Shown: piece by piece, positions 38,465-46,604 of the stretch
Position numbering within the stretch: the stretch's first letter is position 1
Layout of the letters: the number at the start of each line of letters is the position of its first letter
Origin: Sphaerisporangium rufum
Lineage (GTDB): Bacteria; Actinomycetota; Actinomycetes; Streptosporangiales; Streptosporangiaceae
NCBI RefSeq assembly: GCF_016863395.1
Contig: NZ_BOOU01000017.1
Coordinates: 1 to 64,000, forward strand
Length of the DNA stretch: 64,000 nucleotides
Direction: 5' to 3'
Translations under genes and position numbers: made by a program
The notes under the pieces: model-generated
Databases searched by the model: none
What the model was told of the DNA's origin: nothing
Seen by the model: only the letters and a program-made list of their open reading frames with translations

Positions 38465-39913
38465 GTGAGCACCCTCCCCCCGGGCCCGCCGCCGCACGAC
38501 CTCCCGCCGGGGCCGACCGGCCGGCCGGGGGCCGATCCGGCCGGGTCCGGGTGGCCGGCGGCCGAGTCCGGCGGGTCCGCCCGGCCGGGGAGCGAGCCGG
38601 ACGGGACCGAGGGCCGGGCGGCGGACCGGGGCGCGGCGGCCCCGCCGGATGGGCCCGGCGGGGTGCCGGCGGCGCTCGCCGAGCCGGTGGCTCGCGTCCG
38701 GCCGCGCTGGATCGCGCTCATCTCGCTGGCGAACCTCGCCCTGTGGATGGGCTACTTCGGCCCGCTGCAGGTGCTGCTGCCGCAGCAGGTCGCCGCGATC
38801 GACCCGGCGGGCAAGTCGGCGGCGCTGGCCTGGGTGACCGGGGCCGGCGCCGCGGTGGCCCTGGTGTTCAACCCGATCGCGGGCGCGCTGTCGGACCGGA
38901 CGGCCGGGCGCTTCGGCCGGCGGCACCCCTGGACGCTGGGCGGTGCCGTCGCGGGCGGTCTCGGCCTGGCCGTGCTGGCCACGCAGAGCTCGATCATCGG
39001 GGTGCTGGCCGGCTGGTGCCTGGCCCAGGCCGGCCTCAACGCGATGCAGGCCGCGCTGACCGCCGGGGTGCCCGACCACGTGCCGGTGCGCCAGCGGGGC
39101 GAGGTCTCCGGCTGGATCGGCGTGCCGCAGTCGCTCGGCGTGGTGGCCGCGGTGGTGCTGGTGACGGCGGTGGTCACCGGGAACGCGGCCGGCTACCTGC
39201 TGATCGGCGCGCTGGTGCCGCTGCTGGCGCTGCCCTTCGTGCTGGCCACCGCCGACCCGCCGCTGCCCGCCGCGCACCGCCCGCCGTTCGCCCGCCGGGC
39301 GTTCCTGCGCGGCTTCTGGATCAGCCCGCGTGCCCACCCCGACTTCGCCTGGGCCTGGCTGACCCGCTTCCTCATGCAGCTCGGCAACGCCATCGCGCTG
39401 CTGTACCTGCTGTACTTCCTCACCGACGCGGTGCGCTACGAGCAGGTGTTCCCCGGGGAGAAGGCCGAGGCCGGCCTGCTCACGCTGATCCTCATCTACA
39501 CGGCCACGGTGGTGGTCACCGCGGTGGTGGCGGGCGTGGTGTCCGACCGGCTCGGCCGGCGCCGCGCGCTGGTCACCTTCTCCGGAGTGGTCGCCGCGGT
39601 GCCCGCCGTCATGCTCGCCTTCTGGCCGAGCTGGCCGGTGGTGGTGGCCGCCGCGGTGATCATGGGGCTCGGCTTCGGGGTGTACCTGGCGGTGGACAAC
39701 GCCCTGGTGACCCAGGTGCTGCCCGCGGCGGCCGGCCGGGCCAAGGACCTGGGCGTGATCAACATCGCCAACTCCGGGCCCCAGGTGCTCGGCCCGGTGA
39801 TCGCCGGGCCGATCGTGACCGGGCTCGGCGGCTACCCGGTGCTGTATCTGACCGCCGCCGCGCTGTCCGTGCTGGGCGCCGTGCTGGTGCGCCGGATCCG
39901 CTCGGTGCCCTGA
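38465..39913 (+). CDS. Major facilitator superfamily transporter
   Basis: A 482-residue transporter with twelve hydrophobic helices after a ~75-residue Pro/Gly-rich cytoplasmic head. The loop 2-3 motif ALSDRTAGRFGRRHPW and its repeat VVSDRLGRRRALV are intact. The pattern NPIAGALSDRT and DFAWAWLTRFLMQLG resembles the sugar-cation symporter (SLC45/GPH-like) branch rather than drug exporters. GTG at 38465 follows AAGGAG. It lies convergent to the cupin-DUF6807-oxidoreductase operon of the xylan locus, so a sugar or sugar-acid substrate is plausible. Confidence 0.85.
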   Translation: MSTLPPGPPPHDLPPGPTGRPGADPAGSGWPAAESGGSARPGSEPDGTEGRAADRGAAAPPDGPGGVPAALAEPVARVRPRWIALISLANLALWMGYFGPLQVLLPQQVAAIDPAGKSAALAWVTGAGAAVALVFNPIAGALSDRTAGRFGRRHPWTLGGAVAGGLGLAVLATQSSIIGVLAGWCLAQAGLNAMQAALTAGVPDHVPVRQRGEVSGWIGVPQSLGVVAAVVLVTAVVTGNAAGYLLIGALVPLLALPFVLATADPPLPAAHRPPFARRAFLRGFWISPRAHPDFAWAWLTRFLMQLGNAIALLYLLYFLTDAVRYEQVFPGEKAEAGLLTLILIYTATVVVTAVVAGVVSDRLGRRRALVTFSGVVAAVPAVMLAFWPSWPVVVAAAVIMGLGFGVYLAVDNALVTQVLPAAAGRAKDLGVINIANSGPQVLGPVIAGPIVTGLGGYPVLYLTAAALSVLGAVLVRRIRSVP

Positions 39914-40022
39914 CCCGCCCCGCCCTGCCGGCCCCGCCCTCGCCTGCTGACCCCGCCCCGGCCTGCCGCCCCGCGCGGGCGGGCGCGAACGCGGGCCGGC
40001 CGGCCCGGAAGGCGCGAAGAAG

Positions 40023-40045
40023 GCCGGCGGATAGCCTCCGCCGGC
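40023..40045. terminator. Hairpin between convergent MFS and cupin genes
   Basis: GCCGGCGGA-TAGCC-TCCGCCGGC is a perfect 9-bp stem with a 5-base loop that reaches the stop codon of the cupin gene. It can serve both converging transcripts. No T tract. Confidence 0.6.
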
Positions 40046-40824
40046 TACTCCGCCGGGCCGGGCCGGAAGAGCGGATAGGTGTCCAACCGGCCGCACATGC
40101 CAAGGCGCGGGCCCGGCTCGGCCGACCGCACCCGCGCCTGGCGCAGGTGGCCGAGTTCGCCCGCCCGCAGCGCGCCCAGCTGCTCGCCGGTCGCCTCGGC
40201 GGCGCGCAGCGCGCCGGCGCGCCAGCGGTCCTCGAAGGCGCCGAGCCGCGGGGCGACGATCGCCGCGGCCCGCCGGTGGAAGTCCGCCAGCGCCTCCCGG
40301 CCCTGCTCGCGCAGCGCGAGGAATCCGGCGAGGGCGAGGTCGCGGCGGCGGCGGGCCCCCTCCTCGTCCGCCGCCGCCGCGGCCGCCCGGTAGCCGGCCG
40401 GGTCGTCGAGCACGTCCGGCGGGAAGGTGAAGACCGCGTCGCCCGCCTCGGGCAGGCCGCTGTTCTGCATCACCACCACGATCCGCAGCCGGCCGTCCTC
40501 GTTGACCAGCCGGTGGATGGTGCCCGGGGTGAACCACACCACCGCGCCGGGCGTGAGCGGCGTCTCGGCGAAGCCCTCCCAGGTGAGCGTCTGCACCGCG
40601 CCGGCGCCCGCCACCACCACGTACGCCTCGGCGCACAGCAGGTGCATGTGCGGGGACCCGCCGCACCGCCCGTCGGCCGACTCCCAGTCGTACACGCTCA
40701 GCCCGGACACGCCGACCCCGCCGGGGAAGCCGGCGCCGTCGGGTTCCAGTTCGGTCTCGGTGCCGGTCTCGGTGCCGGCCTTGGCTCCAGTCGCCGGTCC
40801 GGTGGCACCCGGCGCCGCGGTCAC
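40045..40824 (-). CDS. Cupin-domain protein
   Basis: A 259-residue protein. A single cupin barrel (~45-140) has metal-ligand candidates in PHMHLLCAEAYVV (H-x-H and Glu) and PGTIHRLVNEDGRL (His). The Thr/Glu-rich first 30 residues are likely disordered. The C-terminal ~110 residues are helical and Ala/Arg-rich. It overlaps the DUF6807 stop by 4 nt, so it is the last gene of the minus-strand sugar operon. It could be a sugar isomerase/epimerase-like or sensing cupin; the reaction is not evident. Confidence 0.8.
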   Translation of the reverse strand: MTAAPGATGPATGAKAGTETGTETELEPDGAGFPGGVGVSGLSVYDWESADGRCGGSPHMHLLCAEAYVVVAGAGAVQTLTWEGFAETPLTPGAVVWFTPGTIHRLVNEDGRLRIVVVMQNSGLPEAGDAVFTFPPDVLDDPAGYRAAAAAADEEGARRRRDLALAGFLALREQGREALADFHRRAAAIVAPRLGAFEDRWRAGALRAAEATGEQLGALRAGELGHLRQARVRSAEPGPRLGMCGRLDTYPLFRPGPAE

Positions 40825-41717
40825 GCGCGCACCTGGCCGGGTTCGGCCTGCCAGGGGTGGTCGCGGACGTAGGCTTCCAGCCGGTCGCGGTCCCACGCGC
40901 CGTCGGCGACCACGACCCGGTAGGCCAGCCGCCAGGTGTCGCCGGGCGCCAGCTCTACCTCGGAGAAGAAGGCCAGCGACGGGTTCACCGCGGGGAACGG
41001 GGTGGTCCGCACGAACCAGGTGGTGCCCGGCGCGGCGAGGAACAGCAGCGTCGAGGCGCGGTCCACCTCGTCGTGGGTGCCGGTGTAGGCGAGCCAGCCG
41101 GCGGTGCGTCCCATCATCTCCGGGCCGCCCTGCCCGCCCTCGGCGGTCACCACGCCGTCGGTGAACGCGCGGGGGCCGCGCCAGAACAGCCCGGTGTACC
41201 CGGCCATCGGTCGGCCGGCGGTGGTCGGGCTGCCGAAGCGCAGCGGCTCCCCGCGCACGTTGGTCAGCGCGGTGGAGAAGTCCAGCACCCAGGAGTCGTC
41301 CTCGACGTCGCGGACGGCGAGCCCGCGCTCCTCGTCCACCCAGTGCTCCCCGGCCTGGGTGTGCCAGGTCAGCCGCTCGCGCCCGGGGGCGGTGAACTCC
41401 TCGTGCCGCATGGTGCCGAGGTTCGGCAGGTCGACGTAGCCCTGCTCGGGGTCCACGAAGCTGCCGCCGCCCCAGAAGTTCTGCCCCGAGACGTGCGAGG
41501 CGGTCATCTGCAGGCCCTTGTGCCAGCGGTGGTCGTTCGGGCGGTACCCGGTGACCACGTCGCCCGCCGTGCTGCGCAGCGGATGGAAGTACGGCTTGCG
41601 CCCCTCGAACTCCGCCATGTCCGGCTGGTAGACGTAGCGCAGCAGCTCCACACCGCCGGCCTCGGCGACCAGCTCGGTGCCGGTGTCGCGCAACTTGGCC
41701 GTCCGGTCCGCGGTCAT
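40821..41717 (-). CDS. DUF6807 (PmoA-like) family protein
   Basis: A 298-residue soluble protein with the family features: RPYFHPL-type core (GRKPYFHPLRSTAGD), NDHRWHKGLQMT, FWGGGSFVDPEQGYV and YTGLFWRGPRAF. The conserved His/Trp/Asp residues look like a sugar-binding beta-sandwich site. Members are found in carbohydrate-degradation gene clusters next to Gfo/Idh oxidoreductases, as here; no reaction is established that I know of. It overlaps both neighbours by 4 nt (ATGA and GTGA), so it is tightly coupled to them. Confidence 0.82.
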   Translation of the reverse strand: MTADRTAKLRDTGTELVAEAGGVELLRYVYQPDMAEFEGRKPYFHPLRSTAGDVVTGYRPNDHRWHKGLQMTASHVSGQNFWGGGSFVDPEQGYVDLPNLGTMRHEEFTAPGRERLTWHTQAGEHWVDEERGLAVRDVEDDSWVLDFSTALTNVRGEPLRFGSPTTAGRPMAGYTGLFWRGPRAFTDGVVTAEGGQGGPEMMGRTAGWLAYTGTHDEVDRASTLLFLAAPGTTWFVRTTPFPAVNPSLAFFSEVELAPGDTWRLAYRVVVADGAWDRDRLEAYVRDHPWQAEPGQVRA

Positions 41718-42754
41718 GACGCCACCTCTCCGTTGAGCCGATGGTAGAAGGGGTTGTCGGGGGTCAGCTCGGCGCGGCGCACCGGCCGGCCGGTGAACGC
41801 CGAGGCGTACAGCCCGGTGGCCAGCTCCAGCGCCTGCCGGCCGTCGGCGCCGCTCATCGGCGGCCGCTCGCCGCGCTCGAAGGAGTCCAGCAGCGCGGCG
41901 AGCTGGGGGGCGTGGCCGCTCGGCACGGCGTCCGGCGGCCGCCACAGCTCCTCCGGCGCGCAGGTCCAGTTCTCGTTGTCGTATCCGTACAGGTGGCGCA
42001 GCTCGACGGTGGCCCGTTCGAAGTCGAACCGCAGGTAGCTCTCCTCGCGGGGGGAGAGCACGCTGTTGAGCACGGTGGCGACCGCGCCGTTCTCGAACAG
42101 CACCGAGGCGGCCGACACGTCCTCGGTCTCCACCGGCCGGTCCACCCGCCGGGCCATCGCGCGGATCTCGGTCCAGTCGCCGAGCACCGACAGCATGAGG
42201 TCCATCTGGTGGATGCCGTGCCCCATGGTGGGCCCGCCGCCCTCGGTCTCCCAGGTGCCGCGCCAGGGCACCGCGTAGTACTCGTGGTCGCGGTGCCAGG
42301 CGGTCACGCACAGCGCCACCATCGCCCGGCCGAGCGCGCCCTCGGCGGCCAGCCGGCGCAGGTGCCGGGCGCCGGAGCCGAAGCGCTGCTGGAAGACCAC
42401 GGCGGCGAAGGTGCCGCGCTCCGCCGCCGTGATCCGATCATGTTCCGCCAGTGACAGGCACGGCGGCTTCTCCACCCACACCCACGCGCCGGCCGACAGG
42501 CAGGCGACGGCCTGGTCGGCGTGCGCGTGCGGCGGGGTGCAGATGTGCACCAGGTCCGGCCGTTCGGCCGCGAGCATCTCCTCGAGGTCGGTGTAGGCGG
42601 CCGGGACGCCGTACTCCGCGCAGAACGCCTTCACCCGGGCCGCGTCCACGTCCACCGCGGCCACCACCTTGGCCCGGTGCGCCTCGCCGGCCAGCGAGGG
42701 CATGTGCGAGTAGCGGGCGATGCCCCCGGTGCCGACGACGGCGACCCGGATCAT
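41714..42754 (-). CDS. Gfo/Idh/MocA-family sugar oxidoreductase
   Basis: A 346-residue NAD(P)-dependent dehydrogenase with Rossmann motif VVGTGGIARYSHMPS. The classical EKP motif is intact (VWVEKPPCLS, Lys catalytic), and the catalytic-domain His lies in GHGIHQMDLMLSVLG. ATG at 42754 follows GGGAGGGGG. It is the first gene of the operon with DUF6807 and the cupin. Its promoter carries two candidate LacI-family operators, so it should be induced together with the xylan-import genes. It may oxidise or reduce a side-chain sugar or sugar acid released from xylan; the substrate is inference. Confidence 0.88.
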   Translation of the reverse strand: MIRVAVVGTGGIARYSHMPSLAGEAHRAKVVAAVDVDAARVKAFCAEYGVPAAYTDLEEMLAAERPDLVHICTPPHAHADQAVACLSAGAWVWVEKPPCLSLAEHDRITAAERGTFAAVVFQQRFGSGARHLRRLAAEGALGRAMVALCVTAWHRDHEYYAVPWRGTWETEGGGPTMGHGIHQMDLMLSVLGDWTEIRAMARRVDRPVETEDVSAASVLFENGAVATVLNSVLSPREESYLRFDFERATVELRHLYGYDNENWTCAPEELWRPPDAVPSGHAPQLAALLDSFERGERPPMSGADGRQALELATGLYASAFTGRPVRRAELTPDNPFYHRLNGEVAS

Positions 42755-42806
42755 CGACCCCCTCCCGGCTGGCGCCGGGCGCCGGCATCGACCAGAATGG
42801 CCCGGT

Positions 42807-42814
42807 AAGCGCTT
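42807..42814. promoter_or_regulatory. Palindrome AAGCGCTT in the oxidoreductase leader
   Basis: GGTAAGCGCTTTCC (42804-42817) contains the 8-base palindrome AAGCGCTT, a core shared by many LacI-family operators. It lies ~53 bases upstream of the oxidoreductase ATG, downstream of the predicted promoter. Confidence 0.4.
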
Positions 42815-42894
42815 TCCCAACGCTCGTGAGACATCGGGAACGGTACGGGGAAGGCGGGGCGGGCGGCGGGGGGTCCGGGCACCGGAGGTCCTTT

Positions 42895-42926
42895 CGAAAT
42901 TTTCGGAATTGATCCGAGAACTTTCG
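42895..42926. promoter_or_regulatory. Two candidate LacI-family operators downstream of the oxidoreductase promoter
   Basis: CGAAATTTTCG (42895-42905) fits CGAA-N3-TTCG. CGAGAACTTTCG (42915-42926) is a looser relative. Both lie from the predicted transcription start into the first 30 transcribed bases of the minus-strand operon, a position suited to repression. The spacing family matches sites next to the lacI-type gene and the binding-protein gene. Confidence 0.6.
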
Positions 42927-42932
42927 TCACCC

Positions 42933-42961
42933 AACCTAAGTGGGCCACCGGCACCCGTCAA
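42933..42961 (-). promoter_or_regulatory. Predicted promoter of the oxidoreductase operon
   Basis: On the minus strand, TTGACG (42956-42961) and TAGGTT (42933-42938) are separated by 17 bases, close to the major-sigma consensus. Transcription would start near 42926, inside the operator pair. Confidence 0.6.
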
Positions 42962-42997
42962 GACCGCCCGTGCCGCGCCGGCCGGTGTCCCCGCGGC

Positions 42998-44014
42998 TCA
43001 GCGCGGCCGCGGCGCGGCGGTGCTGTCGCGCACCCGCAGCTCGGTGGCGAGTTCGACCCGGCGTGGTTCGGAGGCGTCGCCGCGCGAGATGTCGAGGATC
43101 ATGCGGGTGGCCAGCGCCGCCATCTCCTCCAGCGGCTGGCGGACCGTGGTGAGCGGCGGCCAGGCCGAGCGCGCCAGCGGCAGGTCGTCGAAGCCCACGA
43201 TGCTCAGGTCCTCCGGCACGCGCAGCCCGGCCCGGCGGGCCGCCTCCAGCACGCCGAAGGCCTGCATGTCGCTGCCGGCGAAGATCGCGGTCGGCCGGTC
43301 GGCCAGCTCCAGCAGCGCGGCGCCCTGCCGGTGGCCGGAGTCGACCAGGAAGTCGCCGTAGCGGATGTAACTCGGGTCGACCGGCACGCCGGCGGTCTCC
43401 AGCGCCGCGCGGTAACCGTCTATCCGCGCCCGGCTGCACAGCATCTCCGGCGGGCCGCCGATCATGCCGATCCGGTGGTGGCCGAGCTCCAGCAGGTGCC
43501 GGGTCGCCGCCAGGCCGCCGTGCCAGTTGGTGGCGCCGACCGAGGAGACCTCGGGGGCCGGCTCGCCCTCGGGGTCCACGATGACGAAGGGGATCGACCG
43601 CGCCACCAGCTGGCCGTGCTGCCGCCGGGTCAGCTTGGAGGCGACCAGCACCACCCCGTCGGTGCGGCGGGCCGCGATGCGGTCCAGCCAGTCGCGCCCC
43701 GGACCGGAGTGGGTGTGCAGCACCGAGACCACCACCCCGGCCTCGGCCTCGCGGGCGGCGGTCTCCACCCCGCGGATGATCTCGATGGCCCAGGGGCTCT
43801 CGATCTCGGCGAAGACCAGGTCGACCAGCCCCACCGGGCCGTCACCGTGGCCGGTGCGCCGGCGGTATCCGTGCTCGTGCAGCAGCCGCTCGACCCGGCG
43901 CCGCGTCTCGGGGGCGACCTCCGGGCGGCCGTTGACGACCTTGGACACCGTCGGGACCGACACCCCGGCCTGCTCGGCGATGAGGGCGATGGTGACCCGT
44001 CTCTTGCCTGACAT
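42998..44014 (-). CDS. LacI-family transcriptional regulator of the xylan locus
   Basis: A 338-residue repressor. The helix-turn-helix (TIALIAEQAGVSVPTVSKVVNGRPEV) lies at residues ~8-33, followed by the hinge. The periplasmic-binding-protein-like sensor domain has VGLVDLVFAEIESPW, GMIGGPPEM and VGFDDLPLARSAWPPLTTVRQP. It sits between the ABC importer operon and the oxidoreductase operon. It resembles the actinomycete BxlR/XlnR group that controls xylo-oligosaccharide uptake, which is inference from gene context and the sequence. The ATG at 44014 has no ribosome-binding site and lies 7 nt after a -10-like TACACT, so its mRNA may be leaderless. Confidence 0.9.
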   Translation of the reverse strand: MSGKRRVTIALIAEQAGVSVPTVSKVVNGRPEVAPETRRRVERLLHEHGYRRRTGHGDGPVGLVDLVFAEIESPWAIEIIRGVETAAREAEAGVVVSVLHTHSGPGRDWLDRIAARRTDGVVLVASKLTRRQHGQLVARSIPFVIVDPEGEPAPEVSSVGATNWHGGLAATRHLLELGHHRIGMIGGPPEMLCSRARIDGYRAALETAGVPVDPSYIRYGDFLVDSGHRQGAALLELADRPTAIFAGSDMQAFGVLEAARRAGLRVPEDLSIVGFDDLPLARSAWPPLTTVRQPLEEMAALATRMILDISRGDASEPRRVELATELRVRDSTAAPRPR

Positions 44015-44021
44015 GTGCAGG

Positions 44022-44042
44022 AGTGTAGCCGAAAGCTTTCGG
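44022..44042 (-). promoter_or_regulatory. lacI-type gene promoter with embedded operator
   Basis: On the minus strand, TACACT (44022-44027) lies 7 nt before the ATG, and the perfect 14-base palindrome CCGAAAGCTTTCGG (44029-44042) occupies the -10/-35 spacer. This is a typical autorepression arrangement. I see no good -35 beyond it. Confidence 0.65.
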
Positions 44043-44119
44043 GGGAGCGCCCCCCGGTCGCCGATACCGCATCGAACGGGTACCGAGCGGAGTCATCGGC
44101 GTGCTTTCCCGGACGGCTA

Positions 44120-44149
44120 TTGACGCGATACACGCCCGAAACGTACTCT
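44120..44149 (+). promoter_or_regulatory. Predicted promoter of the ABC importer/xylanase operon
   Basis: TTGACG (44120-44125) and TACTCT (44144-44149) are spaced by 18 bases. Transcription should start near 44156, giving a ~100-base leader before the binding-protein ATG. Confidence 0.6.
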
Positions 44150-44157
44150 CCGGGTCA

Positions 44158-44188
44158 CGAAATATTCGGGGGTGTAAAAGAAACTTTC
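44158..44188. promoter_or_regulatory. Candidate operators at the importer promoter
   Basis: CGAAATATTCG (44158-44168; CGAA-N3-TTCG) starts at the predicted +3. GAAACTTTC (44180-44188) follows 11 bases later. Both resemble the palindrome next to the lacI-type gene and the pair at the oxidoreductase promoter. Confidence 0.6.
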
Positions 44189-44254
44189 AGGCTCACTTGC
44201 GTGGGTCGCGGGTCCTTCGCCGGCGGCCTCGTAGATCAGGAAGGAACAACTGCG

Positions 44255-45550
44255 ATGTCGTTGAGCCGGCGAAGTGCGATGATACTGGCCGCCGCCACGC
44301 TGGCCCTGGCGGGCTGCAGCGGAGGCCAGGGAGACAAGGGTGAGGCGGCGGGAGGCGCGTCGTCGGGCGGGGGCAAGGTGACGGTCGAGTGGTGGAACAT
44401 CTCCACCGCCGAGCCGCTCAAGTCCTTCTGGGCGAAGAAGGTCAAGGAGTACCAGGCCGCGCACCCGAACGTCACAATCAAAAACGTACCCATCGAGAAC
44501 GAGGCGTTCAAGGCCAAGCTCACCACGGTCACCCAGTCCGGCAAGACCCCCGACATCTTCACCACCTGGGGTGGCGGCGTGCTGAAGCAGCAGGTCGACG
44601 CGGGTCTGGTCAAGGACCTGTCCTCCGAGGCGGCCACCTGGCTGGCCGACTTCACCCCCGCCGCGCTGTCGGCCTACCAGTTCTCCGGCAAGACCTACGG
44701 CATCCCGCACGACATCGGCATGGTCGGCTTCTGGTACAACAAGGCCCACTTCGCCAAGGCGGGCATCACCGACACGCCGAAGACCTGGACCGAGTTCCTC
44801 GACGCGGTGAAGAAGCTGAAGGCGGCCGGCATCACCCCGATCGCCCTGGGCGGCAAGGAGAAGTGGCCCGGCCACTACTACTGGGCCTACCTCGCCATGC
44901 GCATCGCCGGCCTGGACGCCCTCAAGCAGGCCGCGGTCGACGACGACTTCACCAAGCCCGACTTCGTCACGGCCGGCGCCAAGCTCAAGGAGCTCGTCGA
45001 CCTCCAGCCGTTCCAGAAGGGCTTCCTCGGCGCCGCGTACGGCACCAACAACGGCCAGGGCGCCATCATGGGCAACGGCAAGGCCGCCATGGAGCTGATG
45101 GGCCAGTGGGCACCGATCACCCAGAAGGACAACGGCAAGGGCCTCGGCGACGACCTCGGCTTCTTCCCGTTCCCGAGCGTCGAGGGCGGCAAGGGACAGC
45201 CCAATGACGCGTTCGGCGGCGGCGGCGGCTACGCCGTGGGCGCGAACGCGCCGGCCGAGGCCGTGGACTTCCTGCGCTTCATCTCCAACAAGGACTCGCT
45301 CAGCGAGGCGGTGAAGATGGGCGCCGTGCTGCCGGTGCTCAAGGGCGGCGAGAGCGACGTCAAGGACCCGAACCTCTCGGTCGTCGCCCAGACGCTCGCG
45401 AGCGCCTCGGGCTTCCAGCTCTACCTCGACCAGGCCTACCCGCCCGCGGTGGGCCAGGAGGTCAACGACAGCGTGGCCGCGCTGATCGCGGGGTCCAAGA
45501 CCCCCGAGCAGGTGGCCCAGGCCATCACCGAGACCGCCAAGTCGGAGTGA
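44255..45550 (+). CDS. Sugar ABC transporter substrate-binding lipoprotein
   Basis: A 431-residue extracellular binding protein (family 1). The lipoprotein signal is clear: MSLSRRSAMILAAATLALAGC, with the lipobox LALAGC and Cys21 as the lipidated residue. A Gly/Ser/Lys spacer precedes the mature domain. Typical fold elements include EWWNISTAEP, DIFTTWGGG, YGIPHDIGMVGFWYNK and MELMGQWAP. ATG at 44255 follows GGAAGGAAC. By context it captures xylo-oligosaccharides produced by the xylanase encoded downstream. The permease genes follow after a strong hairpin. No dedicated ATPase is present, so a shared MsiK-type ATPase elsewhere is expected. Confidence 0.92.
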   Translation: MSLSRRSAMILAAATLALAGCSGGQGDKGEAAGGASSGGGKVTVEWWNISTAEPLKSFWAKKVKEYQAAHPNVTIKNVPIENEAFKAKLTTVTQSGKTPDIFTTWGGGVLKQQVDAGLVKDLSSEAATWLADFTPAALSAYQFSGKTYGIPHDIGMVGFWYNKAHFAKAGITDTPKTWTEFLDAVKKLKAAGITPIALGGKEKWPGHYYWAYLAMRIAGLDALKQAAVDDDFTKPDFVTAGAKLKELVDLQPFQKGFLGAAYGTNNGQGAIMGNGKAAMELMGQWAPITQKDNGKGLGDDLGFFPFPSVEGGKGQPNDAFGGGGGYAVGANAPAEAVDFLRFISNKDSLSEAVKMGAVLPVLKGGESDVKDPNLSVVAQTLASASGFQLYLDQAYPPAVGQEVNDSVAALIAGSKTPEQVAQAITETAKSE

Positions 45551-45556
45551 CCCGGA

Positions 45557-45592
45557 CCGGGCGGGCCGGACCTTCAGGTCCGGCCCGCCCGG
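45557..45592 (+). terminator. Strong hairpin after the binding-protein gene (partial terminator or mRNA stabiliser)
   Basis: CCGGGCGGGCCGGACC-TTCA-GGTCCGGCCCGCCCGG is a perfect 16-bp stem with a 4-base loop, 7 nt after the binding-protein stop. No T tract follows and the permease gene starts 17 nt later. It probably sets a high binding-protein to permease ratio by protecting the upstream mRNA or causing partial termination. Confidence 0.85.
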
Positions 45593-45608
45593 GCGTGGAT
45601 GGAGCGAC

Positions 45609-46604
45609 ATGACTTCTCAGCTCGCGGCCGCGCGTCCCGGAGTGGACGCGGACCCGCCGCTACGGGCCGGGCCGGGCGGCGATCCCCGAAGGGCGCGACG
45701 CCGGCTCAAGGCCTTCGCCGTCATCGCCGGGTACCTGACCCCCGCCCTGGTGCTGTTCGGCCTGCTGGTGCTGGCCCCGATCGGGGTGGCCATCTACCTC
45801 AGCACCTACAAGTGGAACGGCCTCGGCCCGCCCACCAACTTCATCGGGCTGGACAACTACACCCGGATGCTCGGCGACGAGGTCTTCCTCGGCGACCTGC
45901 GCCGCGGCGGGCTGCTCATCCTGCTGTCGCTGGTGATCCAGCTGCCGCTGTCGCTGTTCATCGCGGTGCTGCTCAACCGCCGGATGCGCGGCCGGGCGTT
46001 CTACCGGTTGCTGTTCTTCGCCCCGTACATGCTGTCGGAGGTCATCACCGGCGTGCTGTTCAGCCTGATCCTCGCGCCGGAGGACGGGCTGGCCAACCAG
46101 ATCCTCGCCGCGGTCGGGCTGGAGGCGCTGCAGTCCAGCTGGCTGTCGGAGCCCTCGACGGTCATGATGTCGCTGTTCATGGTCATGTGCTGGAAGTACT
46201 TCGGCTTCCACATGATCATCTACTTGGCCGGCCTGCAGGGCATCCCCAAGGAACTGCACGAGGCGGCCGAGATCGACGGCGCCACCCGGTGGCGCGCCTT
46301 CTGGCACATCACGCTGCCGCTGCTCGGGCCGACGATCCGGATCAGCGTCTTCCTGTCGGTCATCGGGGCGATCCAGCTGTTCGACCTGGTCTGGGTGCTC
46401 ACCTCCGGCGGGCCGATCCACTCCTCCGAGACCATGGCCGTCACCATGTTCCAGTTCGGCTTCAAGCGCGCCAACATCGGCTACGGCGCCGCCATCAGCG
46501 TCGTCATGTTCCTGCTCAGCCTGATCTTCGCGCTGGCCTACCAGCGGTTCGTGCTGCGGCGCGACACCGAAGGAGCGATCACCACCATGCGAGACCAGCG
46601 ATGA
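45609..46604 (+). CDS. Sugar ABC transporter permease 1 (MalF-like)
   Basis: A 331-residue membrane protein with six hydrophobic helices after a ~35-residue Arg-rich head. The ATPase-coupling EAA loop is AAEIDGATRWRAFWHITLPLL, and GLDNYTRML is typical of family 1 sugar importers. It pairs with the next gene. Its stop overlaps that gene's start (ATGA). Confidence 0.93.
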   Translation: MTSQLAAARPGVDADPPLRAGPGGDPRRARRRLKAFAVIAGYLTPALVLFGLLVLAPIGVAIYLSTYKWNGLGPPTNFIGLDNYTRMLGDEVFLGDLRRGGLLILLSLVIQLPLSLFIAVLLNRRMRGRAFYRLLFFAPYMLSEVITGVLFSLILAPEDGLANQILAAVGLEALQSSWLSEPSTVMMSLFMVMCWKYFGFHMIIYLAGLQGIPKELHEAAEIDGATRWRAFWHITLPLLGPTIRISVFLSVIGAIQLFDLVWVLTSGGPIHSSETMAVTMFQFGFKRANIGYGAAISVVMFLLSLIFALAYQRFVLRRDTEGAITTMRDQR

